DNA of 64,000 nt from Kyrpidia tusciae DSM 2912 (GCF_000092905.1 NC_014098.1:3162001-3226000); one strand, 5' to 3'. Counted from the first letter of the stretch, positions 43,300 to 52,494 are shown. Made by a program: numbers and translations. Notes: generated by a model not told the origin, from the sequence alone.

Positions 43300-44267
43300 C
43301 CGACTGGAACCGTATGACCGCCGAAGCGTCATCCGCCTTTGGCCCCGCCGGATTCGAAGAAGGGATTCGCCGATGGGTCACAGGCGCGGTGGGAGGAAAA
43401 CTCGACCGCTGTGAAACGGACCCTTTTGGCAATGTCCTTGCCCGGACTTGGACCCCGGGGGCCAAAGGACGGGTCCTTCTCGTCGCCGGCCTCGATCAAC
43501 CGGGCGTCCTGGCCACCCACGTCGACGGCGAGGGCCGGGTGCGCATCGCGCCCATCGGGCCGATTCAGCCCCGGGACCTGCCCGGCCAAAAAATCCGCTT
43601 TCAAAGCGGAGCCACGGGCTTGGTGGACGCCGAGGTCAAGGGAGAAGGCGAGGCCGTCGATTGGCAGTCGCTGTTCGTCTTGCCCATTTCCGGAACGGTG
43701 GGCATCGGTGAACCGGGGGTGATCGACCCCCGGGTGGAGATCCTCGGGGAGATCGCCCTCGGCGCAAATCTTCCGTGGCGGGCGGGAACCATCGTCCTCG
43801 CGGCTTTGGCGGACCATCTGGCGGGCGGTCGCTACGATGTGACCCTGCTGTTCAGCGCCCAGCGCTCGGTGGGAGCCAGGGCCGGGCGGCTCGCCGCCTT
43901 CGAGGAAGCTTTCGACTGGGCCCTGGACATCGGCACAGTGCCCGTTACTGGCGCGCCGGGCCCCTCAAAGGGCGGCCTCCGGGTCGGCGGTGGCCCGGTG
44001 ATCCGGGCCATGGACCGGTCGTTGGTGGTGCGGCCGGAGATGAAGCGGCGCCTGTGGGACCTGGCCGAGACCCGGGAAATTCCCCACCAAGCCGGGGTGG
44101 CACCCGAGACGGCGTCGGACGGGGGAATTCTGGCGATGAGCGAATCCGGGCTTCTCGTGGGCGGCGTCGACATCCCCGTTTACAGGACCCGAGGAAACCT
44201 GGGATTCCTGCAGTTCACCGACCTCCAGGCAGCCCTGGATCTCCTGCGTGCGGCCCTGGAAACCTGA
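43296..44267 (+). CDS. M42-like pseudoenzyme (third of three)
   Basis: 323 residues and clearly M42 in fold, but the metal site is gone. AHMDE is replaced by AGLDQ. The VQEEVG pair is AQRSVG, so both Glu are lost. The C-terminal His region reads YRTRGNLG. The AFGPAGFEEGIR opening and SDGGILAMSES segment still match the family. Frame and ribosome context are intact with ATG overlapping the previous stop, so it is not a decayed gene. It might serve as a structural or regulatory subunit of a mixed TET particle. Confidence 0.85.
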   Translation: MTDWNRMTAEASSAFGPAGFEEGIRRWVTGAVGGKLDRCETDPFGNVLARTWTPGAKGRVLLVAGLDQPGVLATHVDGEGRVRIAPIGPIQPRDLPGQKIRFQSGATGLVDAEVKGEGEAVDWQSLFVLPISGTVGIGEPGVIDPRVEILGEIALGANLPWRAGTIVLAALADHLAGGRYDVTLLFSAQRSVGARAGRLAAFEEAFDWALDIGTVPVTGAPGPSKGGLRVGGGPVIRAMDRSLVVRPEMKRRLWDLAETREIPHQAGVAPETASDGGILAMSESGLLVGGVDIPVYRTRGNLGFLQFTDLQAALDLLRAALET

Positions 44268-44301
44268 GCCTGAGGCGCAGGACCGCACGGGGCCCCGCCC
44301 C

Positions 44302-44646
44302 CTACGACTGAGCGATCAGAGCCACGCCCACGAGGATCACCAACACTCCGAGCCAGCGCACCGGGGACACGGCCTCCTGAAAGATCCAGGCCGCCGCCAG
44401 GACCCCGAAGACGTAGGACAAACTCTGGAGGGGATAGGCAATGCTCAGGGACAACCGGGAGAGGACGGCGAACCAGGCCACCGTGGCCACCACATAGAGA
44501 AACAGACCGAGGAGGATCCAGGGGGAGAAAAACGTCTCCGCCACATTGTTCAAATGAAGGCCGCCCACCTGGCCCAGGCCGATTTTAAAACACACCTGCC
44601 CGGCCACCAATAAAAGAATATTGAAGAGTAACAGCAGGTAGATCAC
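44302..44646 (-). CDS. Small four-TM DMT/EamA-like protein
   Basis: 114 residues with four membrane segments. Helix 3 contains LSLSIAYPLQSLSYVFG, and the start has AGQVCFKIG, resembling ArnE/ArnF-type and SMR-like lipid-sugar flippase halves. It is coupled to the DUF2304 gene by ATGA. In context with a GT2 and a GT39 it probably moves a polyprenyl-linked sugar across the membrane. A drug-exporting SMR role is less likely; the usual SMR Glu in TM1 is not evident. Confidence 0.65.
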   Translation of the reverse strand: MIYLLLLFNILLLVAGQVCFKIGLGQVGGLHLNNVAETFFSPWILLGLFLYVVATVAWFAVLSRLSLSIAYPLQSLSYVFGVLAAAWIFQEAVSPVRWLGVLVILVGVALIAQS

Positions 44647-45005
44647 CCTTTGTTCCCCCGTTCGGCGACGGCCTTTTGTTCAATTTCCTCCCTCAGGATG
44701 GCCGCCTCTTGGGCCAGGCGCACCACCCGGTCCTCCAGCCGGGACAAAACCACCGTCACATGAAGGATCAGGGAAAAACAAAACACGAGGCCGACCAAGA
44801 ATAACAGTGAAGGCGCGTAATACACGTGGAAAAACGCCGCCATATGTTCGATGGCGGATCGAAAGGTCGAGAGCACGAGCATCAACAGCCCGACAAAAAT
44901 CCAAAGGAGCGAATATTTCTCCTTCAGTCGTCGGCGACGGACCAAATCCAGCACAATCAAGATAAACCCGACGGAAAACAAAATGGCCAATTGATAAACA
45001 TCCAT
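44643..45005 (-). CDS. DUF2304 membrane protein
   Basis: 120 residues with about three membrane segments, the short basic motif DLVRRRRLKEKYSLLWI typical of DUF2304, and a C-terminal coiled coil (EDRVVRLAQEAAILREEIEQ). DUF2304 genes frequently lie beside dolichol-phosphate-mannose-type GT2 genes, as here. They are thought to aid the GT2. It lies 17 bases downstream of the GT2. Confidence 0.8.
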   Translation of the reverse strand: MDVYQLAILFSVGFILIVLDLVRRRRLKEKYSLLWIFVGLLMLVLSTFRSAIEHMAAFFHVYYAPSLLFLVGLVFCFSLILHVTVVLSRLEDRVVRLAQEAAILREEIEQKAVAERGNKG

Positions 45006-45022
45006 CCCCGCAGCCCCCTCGA

Positions 45023-45742
45023 TCAGCCGTGATTCTCCCTGGACAGGCGGGGCCGGCGGAGAACGTTCATCATGAGGGCGAGAATCACTTTGATCATATA
45101 ATAGGCCGACCGAAGCGGCGTAATGGAAGACCTCCCCGCTTTCCGTTCCTCCATCTTCACCGCCACCTCCCGGATACAGAGCCCGTGATAATGGGCCAGG
45201 ACCAGAGCCTCCACTTCCGGGTAATCGGCGGGATACTGCTCGGCAAAGAGGCGAATCCCCTCCCGGTTCACCACCCGGTACCCGCTGGTGGTGTCATAAA
45301 CCGCCTGATGAAGGATCCCGCTCACCAAATGGGCGAGCACGATCATCCCCGCCCGCCGGGCCCGGGAGGAACGATACCCCGTTTCCTCCACATACCGCGA
45401 CCCGACGATCAGATCCGCCCGCCCCCTCCACAATTCCCGGAGCAAGTGCGGCAGATCTTCCGGGTTGTGCTGACCGTCGGCGTCCACCTGAACCGCGACG
45501 TCGTAGCCGTGGCGCCAAGCGTAGCGATACCCCGTCTGCATGGCCCCGCCGATTCCAAGATTAAAAGGCAAGCGCAACACCCGGGCTCCGGCCCGCCTGG
45601 CAACCTCTGCCGTGGCATCCCGGGACCCGTCGTCCACCACCAGCACATCCACGCCTTCCAGGACACCGAGTGCCCGGCGGACCACCTGGCCAACCGTTTT
45701 TTCCTCGTTAAAAGCTGGGATAATCACCAAGACTTTCGGCAT
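45023..45742 (-). CDS. GT2 glycosyltransferase (polyprenyl-phosphate-sugar synthase type)
   Basis: About 239 residues. Family 2 signatures are VIIPAFNEEKTVGQV at the N-terminus, VDDGSRDATAEVAR, VQVDADGQHNPEDL with the metal-binding DxD, and the DTTSGYRVVNR acceptor loop. The protein resembles dolichol-phosphate-mannose synthase-like bacterial enzymes, making a polyprenyl-phosphate sugar at the inner membrane face. ATG at 45742 follows AAGGGTGA. The open frame upstream of it is not coding. The product would feed the GT39 encoded just before. Confidence 0.88.
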   Translation of the reverse strand: MPKVLVIIPAFNEEKTVGQVVRRALGVLEGVDVLVVDDGSRDATAEVARRAGARVLRLPFNLGIGGAMQTGYRYAWRHGYDVAVQVDADGQHNPEDLPHLLRELWRGRADLIVGSRYVEETGYRSSRARRAGMIVLAHLVSGILHQAVYDTTSGYRVVNREGIRLFAEQYPADYPEVEALVLAHYHGLCIREVAVKMEERKAGRSSITPLRSAYYMIKVILALMMNVLRRPRLSRENHG

Positions 45743-45750
45743 CTTGCACG

Positions 45751-46986
45751 TCACCCTTTTTCCACCCGCGCTCGAAAGCGAAAACCGAGCCCGAGCAGGC
45801 GAATCACCGTCACCGAGGCCATCATGATGAGGATGGGCATCATGGGAAACGCATAACGGGCCAAGGGCAAAAAAAGCAGTTGAATCCCGGTGAGAATCAA
45901 CAGGACGAAGGAAAGAACCCGCAGCTCCCGCCACCAGGGCGCGAGCAACACCGAAGCCCACCCGGCGTAAACGATGGGCAGGTGCAGCCAACCCATGCCT
46001 TCCCAGAAATGCCCAGTGATCAGCGCCTCACTTTCATTCCATCCCCAGGGTTGACGAAAGAGATACCACCATTTTCCTATTGTAAACCATTGGAGGTACA
46101 AGCCGGGTTCGTGGGTGAATCCCTCGACGATGCGCTCCTTGGCCATCTGATTCAAATCCGCCCCGGGAGGGATGGTCTGGTACAGCTTGTCCCCCAAGCG
46201 AAAATACGGATCGGTGCCGGCGAACATCGGATCGCCGCTCTCGGTGGCGAACAGGATCAGATGGCCAAACGTATGCAAATTTCTCAGCCACCACGGCGCC
46301 ATCACCGCGGCAAAGGCCACCAGAGCGACCCCGACATGCCGCCAAATCCGCTGCCGCCTCTCCACCAGCCCATGATACAAAAGCGGAAGCAGAACCACAA
46401 GGGGAGCCGGCGTCGGCCGCACCAACACCGTCAACCCCAGGACGGCGCCGCCGATGCCGCTCCACCGCCAGTCGTCCTTCTGCATGGCGAGCAAAAATAC
46501 GTACAAGTAAAGAACGAACAAGAAGTTGAACAAAGTCTCGGTGAGAATGGCCGCCGGCGCCCAAATCATGCTGACATACACCGCCCCCACCACGGCGGCG
46601 AGCAAAGCGGCCACCCTTCCCTGGAGCCGCCGCACAATCACGTACATCCAAAAGAGCGTGACCACCGACAAAAGGGCCTGGGCATACCGGGCATCCATCA
46701 GCCTGTTCCCGCCGATCCAATCGGCGATCATGTACACCACGGCCAAAAACAGCGGATATCCGGGGGTGACGTAAGCATCGGGGCCATGCCCCCAGTAACT
46801 GAAGACCCCGGTATGAAGCAGGCGGAGCGCCGTCTCGTCATAATTCTTCGCATCGGTAAACAGAGGCGGTTGTGGCACCGTATGAATGTAGTACGCCCGG
46901 AGCACCAGGGCAGCCAATAAGATCAATCCGAGAACGAGGCGCTCCAGAGCCATATTTCGGGATCGCGCACCCTCAGGCATAACCAC
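45751..46986 (-). CDS. GT39/ArnT-like integral membrane glycosyltransferase
   Basis: About 411 residues (fewer if ATG at residue 12 is used). Roughly ten membrane segments are predicted. The first outside loop carries an acidic pair (FTDAKNYDE), as in protein-O-mannosyltransferase/ArnT enzymes that use polyprenyl-phosphate sugars. LRAYYIHTVPQPPLFTDA is the typical start. It transfers a sugar outside the membrane to protein or lipid. It is first in a four-gene operon with the GT2, DUF2304 and DMT genes. Confidence 0.8.
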   Translation of the reverse strand: MVMPEGARSRNMALERLVLGLILLAALVLRAYYIHTVPQPPLFTDAKNYDETALRLLHTGVFSYWGHGPDAYVTPGYPLFLAVVYMIADWIGGNRLMDARYAQALLSVVTLFWMYVIVRRLQGRVAALLAAVVGAVYVSMIWAPAAILTETLFNFLFVLYLYVFLLAMQKDDWRWSGIGGAVLGLTVLVRPTPAPLVVLLPLLYHGLVERRQRIWRHVGVALVAFAAVMAPWWLRNLHTFGHLILFATESGDPMFAGTDPYFRLGDKLYQTIPPGADLNQMAKERIVEGFTHEPGLYLQWFTIGKWWYLFRQPWGWNESEALITGHFWEGMGWLHLPIVYAGWASVLLAPWWRELRVLSFVLLILTGIQLLFLPLARYAFPMMPILIMMASVTVIRLLGLGFRFRARVEKG

Positions 46987-47106
46987 CCTCTCCTCGAATC
47001 ATCGACAGCTCGGCGCCCATTATACCACAACCGCATCCAAGGCCGGATCTTCCCGGGGCGCACCCTTGAGCCCCGGGGCAGGCTCTCCCCTCGCCCCACC
47101 CCGGGC

Positions 47107-48303
47107 TCACCCCCGCACCACCAGCGATTCCCGGCCGAAGGCCGCGGCCGCCAAAGCCACCGCCCCGGCGGTGTACACCGCCAGGCTCCCGATCACCAGT
47201 GCGGCGTGCCCGGCGTTCATAATCCCGTACAGCAACTCCTTCATGAGGGCCGCCACGTTCACGAAAGGCACGACAAAATACCAGCCCGGCAATGCGTCCG
47301 GCGCTGCAAACATCACCATATACCCCGCCACCGCCGCCACGAGCACGAAAGGCGTCATGTAGGTCTGGGACTCTTTAAAAGATTTGGCATACGAGCTCAC
47401 CGTCAACATCAGCGCGGCAAAAAGCAGGGCCACCAGGAGAATCATCACCAGCATGACCACCGCCAATCCCGGGGTCAGCACGGTGAGAATCGACCGGGCA
47501 AACTCCCCCGCCGTCCCCGACGCCGCTCCCGCCATGGCGGGAAGCCGGGAGAACGTCACCATCATCACCACCACCGAAATCACCCCGGAAAGCGCCCCCA
47601 TCACCGCCGTGGCCCCCATTTTCCCCAGCAGAATCGACCGGGCGGACGCCGGCGTAGTGAGGAGCGCCTCCAACGTTCCCCGCTCCTTTTCCCCCGCCAT
47701 AAAATCCGTCGCCGCCGGCATCGCCCCGGTGGCCGTCGACAGAATGAGCATGAGGGGGATGATAAACCCCAGCAAACTTCCGGCCTTCTGTCCCTGAGTC
47801 GAAGCGTCCTCACCGGTGATCGCCAGGGGTGTCACCGCCTGCTCGGTCAACCCCAAGGCGCGCAGCCGCTCCGCTTCCAGCTGCTTCCCCAGCGCCCGAA
47901 GCCGCTGACTGACCAGATCGTAGGCCGCCTGGGAATTCGAGTTCGAAGCGTTATACACCACCGTCACCGTCGCCGTTTGCCGGTGGGCGATTTTGTTGTC
48001 AAACTGATCGTCGATCCGCACAATCGCCCGCACATCCCCGGCTCGCAACGCCCCGAGAGGATCTGCCGGCTGCACAATCTGGATGTGGCCATCCGCCCAC
48101 AGGGCCTCCTCCACCCGGCTCTGATGCCCCTGGATCGCGATGGGGACGTTCTGCCGGGCCTGATTCTCCGACATGACCTGAAGGTTCACCATCAAAAGGA
48201 TCAGCGCCGGCCACAGGACGATGGGGAGAATCACCGTGGCCATCCAGGTCTTCCGGTCCCGGAACAGATCGAGCAGCTCTTTTCTCAAGATCACCCCGAT
48301 CAT
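47107..48303 (-). CDS. ABC transporter permease NatB-like
   Basis: 398 residues. One N-terminal membrane segment, a ~150-residue outside domain (QSRVEEALWADGHIQIV...), then about five clustered segments near the C-terminus. The opening ILRKELLDLFRDRKTWMATVILP is typical of ABC-2 permeases of the NatB type. NatAB exports sodium or expels stressors in Bacillus. It is coupled by ATGA to its ATPase. The substrate here is inferred only from family. Confidence 0.85.
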   Translation of the reverse strand: MIGVILRKELLDLFRDRKTWMATVILPIVLWPALILLMVNLQVMSENQARQNVPIAIQGHQSRVEEALWADGHIQIVQPADPLGALRAGDVRAIVRIDDQFDNKIAHRQTATVTVVYNASNSNSQAAYDLVSQRLRALGKQLEAERLRALGLTEQAVTPLAITGEDASTQGQKAGSLLGFIIPLMLILSTATGAMPAATDFMAGEKERGTLEALLTTPASARSILLGKMGATAVMGALSGVISVVVMMVTFSRLPAMAGAASGTAGEFARSILTVLTPGLAVVMLVMILLVALLFAALMLTVSSYAKSFKESQTYMTPFVLVAAVAGYMVMFAAPDALPGWYFVVPFVNVAALMKELLYGIMNAGHAALVIGSLAVYTAGAVALAAAAFGRESLVVRG

Positions 48304-49031
48304 CGACCGAGCCCACTTTCCGCGGCCTGGACGAAAGCCGCATCCAGATCTTCCGTGCCCGTGCGTCGATACAATTCGGCTAGAGAGTCGGCGAATTCCA
48401 GCCTACCCCGGCGCAAAATCATCACCCGGTCACACAGCCGCTCCACCTCGCCGGAAATGTGGCTGGAGAATATCACCGTCCTGCCTTCTTTCTGAAAATC
48501 CCGGATCAGCTGCCGAATGGCGGCAGCGGAGGTGATGTCCAGGCCCGACGTGGGCTCGTCCAAAAGCACCACTTCGGGCTCGTGAATCAACGAACGGGCG
48601 ATCACCGTTTTCTGCCGCATCCCCTTCGAGAATCCCCCCACCCGCCGGTCGAGGTATTCCGTCATCGCAAAGCGCTCGGCCAAAGCCTCGGTGCGCCGTC
48701 GGATCTCCCCGTCATCGAGGCCAAACAACCGGCCGAAGTACGCGATGTTCTCCCGGGCGGTGAGCCGGTCGTATAGTCCCGTTTCCCCTCCGAAGAGAAG
48801 CCCGACTTTGCGCCTGACCTGCCGGGGCTGCTTGATGGTGTCCAGCCCGGCCACTCGGATCGAACCGGCCATCGGGCGCAACACCGTGGCGATCAGCCGA
48901 AGGGTCGTGGTTTTGCCGGCGCCGTTCTCCCCGATCAACCCCACCACTTCACCCCGCTCCACATCAAAAGACACATCTTGAACAGCGGTCACCTGCTTGA
49001 ACCGTTTCGTCACACCCCGAAGCTCGATCAT
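48300..49031 (-). CDS. ABC transporter ATPase NatA-like
   Basis: 243 residues. It has Walker A GENGAGKTT, the Q-loop LLFGGETGLY, signature FSKGMRQKTVIARSL and Walker B VVLLDEPTSGLD, with the switch His in SSHISGE. The Lys at FSKGM (rather than Gly) is common in the NatA/CcmA group. A likely extended -10 promoter TGGTACAAT lies about 84 bases upstream. It is transcribed as natA-natB. Confidence 0.88.
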   Translation of the reverse strand: MIELRGVTKRFKQVTAVQDVSFDVERGEVVGLIGENGAGKTTTLRLIATVLRPMAGSIRVAGLDTIKQPRQVRRKVGLLFGGETGLYDRLTARENIAYFGRLFGLDDGEIRRRTEALAERFAMTEYLDRRVGGFSKGMRQKTVIARSLIHEPEVVLLDEPTSGLDITSAAAIRQLIRDFQKEGRTVIFSSHISGEVERLCDRVMILRRGRLEFADSLAELYRRTGTEDLDAAFVQAAESGLGR

Positions 49032-49114
49032 CCAAAACCTCCCGCACCCACCCGGCGGCCCGCTGCCGCTCCCGGGTGTTCTGCCCTACTCATTCGGGCA
49101 AAGATTGCGCGATC

Positions 49115-49123
49115 ATTGTACCA
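49115..49123 (-). promoter_or_regulatory. Extended -10 promoter for the natAB-like operon
   Basis: TGGTACAAT on the minus strand contains the extended -10 TGn plus TACAAT. Transcription would start about 77 bases before the ATG at 49031. A conventional -35 is absent, as is common for extended -10 promoters. Confidence 0.5.
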
Positions 49124-49233
49124 AAGAAGGCACGAGGCGTGGTAAAACAAAGGTGAAGGCTTGGTAAAGACGGGGGGAAGTGGATCAACCCAAGGTTTAC
49201 GACAAAAACGATATCCTGCGGTCGATGTCCTTT

Positions 49234-49266
49234 GAAAATTTAACTATCCGGTTAAGCGAAATTTTC
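49234..49266. repeat. AT-rich inverted repeat between natA and bshA
   Basis: GAAAATTT (49234-49241) pairs with AAATTTTC (49259-49266) around 17 bases. It stands out in a GC-rich context, in a 317-base interval without a gene. Neither flank has a T-tract, so a terminator role is doubtful. Confidence 0.4.
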
Positions 49267-49348
49267 CAATAGCGACAAAGGCATCCCCCGCAACGCGGCA
49301 CACCCGGCAGGCAGTGATACACCCGCCGCCTCATCCACGCGGGCCCGG

Positions 49349-50506
49349 TCAGCCCGCCTGTTCGGCATCCGTGGCACCTGCCTGCTGGGCAGCCAAAACC
49401 TGCCGGTATAGCTCTTCATACTTTTGCACCTGATGGGTGCAGGAAAAATACCGTTCGACGCGATCCCGCCCCTTGGCCGCAAAATCCCGGTGAAGAGCCG
49501 GGTCGTCGAGCAATTGAGTGACATAATCCGCCATCGCCGCCACATCCCCCACCTCAGCCAAAAAGCCCGTTTCCCCGTGGACGATGACCTCCGGAAGCCC
49601 CCCCGCCCGGCTCGCCACCACCGGAGTTCCGCAGGCCATGGCCTCCACGGCCACCAACCCGAAACTTTCCTGTTCCGAAGGCAGGAGCAACACATCGGCC
49701 ATGGACAGCACCGTCTCCACGTCCGAGCGCTTGCCGAGAAAATGCACATCTTCTTCCAACCCCATCTCACTCACCAGTGCCCGCACTTCCGGCACCCCCG
49801 GTCCTTCCCCCACCAAGGCGAGTTTCGCCCGACGCCGGCGGCGCACCCCGGCAAACACCCGCACCACGTCCGGAACCCGCTTGATCGGTCGAAAATTCGA
49901 AATGTGCATCAAGATCGGCTCGTCGGGACGGGCGTATTGCCGACGCAGTTCGGTCACATCCTGCCGGACATACCGGGAAGTGTCCACGTAGTTATGAATC
50001 ACGGCGATGTCTTTTTTCAGCGAGAAAATCCGCATGGCCTCGGCGGCCAGGCTGGCGGAAACCGCCGTCACGGCATCACTTTTCTCAAGCCCCAGGCGGA
50101 TGGGGGCAAACAGCGTCTTGTCCCGGCTCAGTTGAGTGATGTCCGTCCCGTGCAGCGTCGTCACCACGGGCACCGGGTGCTCCGGGACCATTTGCCGGGC
50201 GAGATAGGCGCTGATGGCAAAGGGAAGCACATAATGCACATGAAGGATGTCGAACAAATATTTTTTCATCAACTCGGCCATCGTCCCGGCCAAGGCCAGT
50301 TCAAAGGGGGGATAACGAAATACGTGGTGTTGCGGGACCTCCACCGTGTGGAGAAACATCTTTTCCTGAGGCCGGACAAACCGAAAGGGGACTCCGTCGG
50401 AAATCACGTGCACTTCGTGCCCTTTGTGGGCCAGGCTCCGGGCCAATTCCACGGCCACAGCGCCGGATCCCCCCAGGGCCGAATGACAGGCAATGGCGAT
50501 GCGCAT
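49349..50506 (-). CDS. bshA: N-acetylglucosaminyl L-malate synthase BshA
   Basis: About 385 residues, GT-B fold. BshA joins GlcNAc and L-malate in the first step of bacillithiol, the low-molecular-weight thiol of Firmicutes. Signature segments are MRIAIACHSALGGSGAVAVELA at the start, TTLHGTDIT, VIHNYVDTSRY and the donor motif PSEQESFGLVAVEAMACGTPVV. ATG at 50506 (AGGAG eight bases upstream) is preferred over 50557. No bshB or bshC lies in the window. It is followed by the natA interval. Confidence 0.92.
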   Translation of the reverse strand: MRIAIACHSALGGSGAVAVELARSLAHKGHEVHVISDGVPFRFVRPQEKMFLHTVEVPQHHVFRYPPFELALAGTMAELMKKYLFDILHVHYVLPFAISAYLARQMVPEHPVPVVTTLHGTDITQLSRDKTLFAPIRLGLEKSDAVTAVSASLAAEAMRIFSLKKDIAVIHNYVDTSRYVRQDVTELRRQYARPDEPILMHISNFRPIKRVPDVVRVFAGVRRRRRAKLALVGEGPGVPEVRALVSEMGLEEDVHFLGKRSDVETVLSMADVLLLPSEQESFGLVAVEAMACGTPVVASRAGGLPEVIVHGETGFLAEVGDVAAMADYVTQLLDDPALHRDFAAKGRDRVERYFSCTHQVQKYEELYRQVLAAQQAGATDAEQAG

Positions 50507-50557
50507 TCCCCTCACTCCTGACCGTTGAGTCTTGTCCCAAACCAACGTTCGACTCAT

Positions 50558-50936
50558 GCCGCATTCAACCGTCGGTGGATGCCGTTGTCACTGACCATGC
50601 GAAGTTGTCAAGGATCGCGTGAAGGTGGAATGATGAGAGAAAACGAATGACACACCGCAAGATGGGTGCTTTCCGCGCTGAGGACCGCTCGTCTCCGCTC
50701 GACTTTGCTCGGTGTGGGTCCATGACTGTAGATTGAGATGAAATGGCTGATGCCAGGGGCTTCTACTAGAATCTATTGTACCTGTTCGGCACGAGGCGAT
50801 CAACCGTTTGGTTCACGGCTCATAAAATGTCCACAATGCGCCGGTCCGCCCCACGCGCCGCACGCCCGCGGTGCGAATCTCACCCTGCAGAGGTGCAACT
50901 GAGGACCTTGCCGAGGACGAGAAACCCGAAATCCCG
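50558..50936. other. Gene-free interval between bshA and the SLH protein
   Basis: Apart from the terminator next to it, I see no supported gene in these ~380 bases. A minus-strand frame (50588-50803) has no ribosome site and low-quality composition. Some stretches look like a decayed sequence, possibly an old insertion element end, but no terminal repeats are visible. Confidence 0.4.
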
Positions 50937-50964
50937 AAAAAAGGCCCGGGAAGACTCCCGAGCC
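50937..50964 (-). terminator. Terminator of the SLH-protein gene
   Basis: Read on the minus strand, GGCTCGGGA-GTCT-TCCCGGGCC (nine pairs, one wobble) is followed directly by TTTTTT. It lies 58 bases after the stop codon of the SLH-domain gene. Confidence 0.8.
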
Positions 50965-51021
50965 TGCTTGTATCCGCCGTCCATCCATGCCGCGCTGTCC
51001 GCAAACCGTTCGACCTCCCGT

Positions 51022-52494
51022 CTAGCTCCCGCTGTTCCCGGCCGTTTCCGAAGCGGGGTGCACCGTTATCCCGAAAGAGGCCGTCGCCGTCTGAGGAGTA
51101 TCGGAGCTGTCCGTCACCTGCACCGTGAACGTCACGGTGTCCGCCGTGGTCGGCGTCCCGCTGATGGTGCCTTCACTGGACAAGCTCAGCCCGTCCGGCA
51201 ACGACCCGTCCACCACACTCCAGGTATACGGCGATGTCCCCCCGCTCGCATCGAGGCTGGCCGCATAGTCGCTCCCCACCGTGGCGTCCGGCAGCGACTC
51301 CGTGTTGATGGACAGCGCTTGGGAGGACGGGTTCACCGTGATGCTCAGATCCGCCGTCGCGCTCTGCGGCGTGCCGGAGCTGTCCGTCACCTGCACCGTG
51401 AACGTGCTCGTGCCCGCCGTGGTCGGCGTCCCGCTGATCGTCCCGTCGTTGGACAAGGTCAGTCCATCAGGCAGCGACCCGTCCACCACACTCCAGGTAT
51501 ACGGCGATGTCCCCCCGCTCGCATCGAGGCTGACCGAATAATCGCTCCCCACCGTGGCGTCCGGCAGCGACTCCGTGTTGATGGACAGCGCCTGGGAGGA
51601 CGGGTTCACCGTGATGCTCAGATCCGCCGTCGCGCTCTGCGGCGTGCCGGAGCTGTCCGTCACCTGCACCGTGAACGTGCTCGTGCCCGCCGTGGTCGGG
51701 GTCCCGCTGATCGTCCCGTCGGTGGTCAGCGTAAGCCCATCGGGTAAACTCCCGCCGACGAGCGACCAACTGTAGGGCGCCGTGCCCCCGCTCGCCTGCA
51801 GGTTTGCTGAATAATCGCTCCCCACCGTCGCGGCGGCCAGTGAGGCCGTGGTCACGGATAACGTCGAGGCTGCGCTTGTCGCCGTCAGCGCCTTATCCAG
51901 GGCAACCACCGCTTCCGCCCGGGTAATCGGGCTATCGGGGCGGAACGTCCCGTCGGGATAGCCGTTCATGATCTGCGCACCGGCAACCGCACCGATCGCC
52001 CCTTTACTCCATGCGGGGATGGCCGCCCCGTCGGTGAACTTGTCGGCAGCCGCGGGATCCGCCGTCAGCTTCTTCACCTGCATGATGATCGCCGCCGCCT
52101 CGGCCCGGGTAATGGGACTGTTCGGCCTCATCGTCCCGTCGTCATACCCGTTGATGTATCCGGCGGCCTTCGCTTCGGCCACCACATCGTAAAACCAGGC
52201 ATCATTCGGAACGTCTATGTAGGAAATGTCCGACTTTGCCGAAAATCCGAAAGCACCGTTGACCAAAGCCATGAATTCAGCGCGGGAAATATTGTTGTCC
52301 GGTTTAAAGGTGCCGTCCGGGTACCCTTTGATCAATCCTTTATTCACCCAGTCCGCAATCTGGGGCTCCGCCCAGTGGCCGGAAATATCCGACGGAACCG
52401 CCGCGAAAGCCATGGTCGGCAACATAGCGACCAACATCGACACCATGGTGAGCACAGAGAACATTGTGCGTCGCCCCAGGACCAAGACATTCAC
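51022..52494 (-). CDS. Secreted SLH protein with three Ig-like repeats
   Basis: About 490 residues. A signal peptide (residues ~1-33) is followed by three SLH domains (~37-79, 92-137, 152-198), each with the WxxxI...GYPDGTF...ITRAE pattern. Three nearly identical 91-residue putative-Ig (He_PIG type) repeats then make up the C-terminal half. The SLH domains would bind pyruvylated cell-wall polymer made with CsaB. GTG at 52494 has GGAGG nine bases upstream; the open frame beyond it is not needed. The repeats probably form a stalk or binding module on the cell surface. Confidence 0.88.
   Translation of the reverse strand: MNVLVLGRRTMFSVLTMVSMLVAMLPTMAFAAVPSDISGHWAEPQIADWVNKGLIKGYPDGTFKPDNNISRAEFMALVNGAFGFSAKSDISYIDVPNDAWFYDVVAEAKAAGYINGYDDGTMRPNSPITRAEAAAIIMQVKKLTADPAAADKFTDGAAIPAWSKGAIGAVAGAQIMNGYPDGTFRPDSPITRAEAVVALDKALTATSAASTLSVTTASLAAATVGSDYSANLQASGGTAPYSWSLVGGSLPDGLTLTTDGTISGTPTTAGTSTFTVQVTDSSGTPQSATADLSITVNPSSQALSINTESLPDATVGSDYSVSLDASGGTSPYTWSVVDGSLPDGLTLSNDGTISGTPTTAGTSTFTVQVTDSSGTPQSATADLSITVNPSSQALSINTESLPDATVGSDYAASLDASGGTSPYTWSVVDGSLPDGLSLSSEGTISGTPTTADTVTFTVQVTDSSDTPQTATASFGITVHPASETAGNSGS
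51060..51850 (-). repeat. Three 273-base tandem repeats encoding Ig-like domains
   Basis: The landmark CCCGCTCG recurs at 51241, 51514 and 51787, an exact 273-base period. The two inner copies are almost identical at DNA level across about 170 bases, indicating recent duplication or gene conversion. The period is in frame (91 residues). Confidence 0.85.

Noticed and set aside
50588-50803. A minus-strand frame between bshA and the SLH gene
   Set aside because: No ribosome site, no recognisable motif, and the composition looks like non-coding or decayed sequence.
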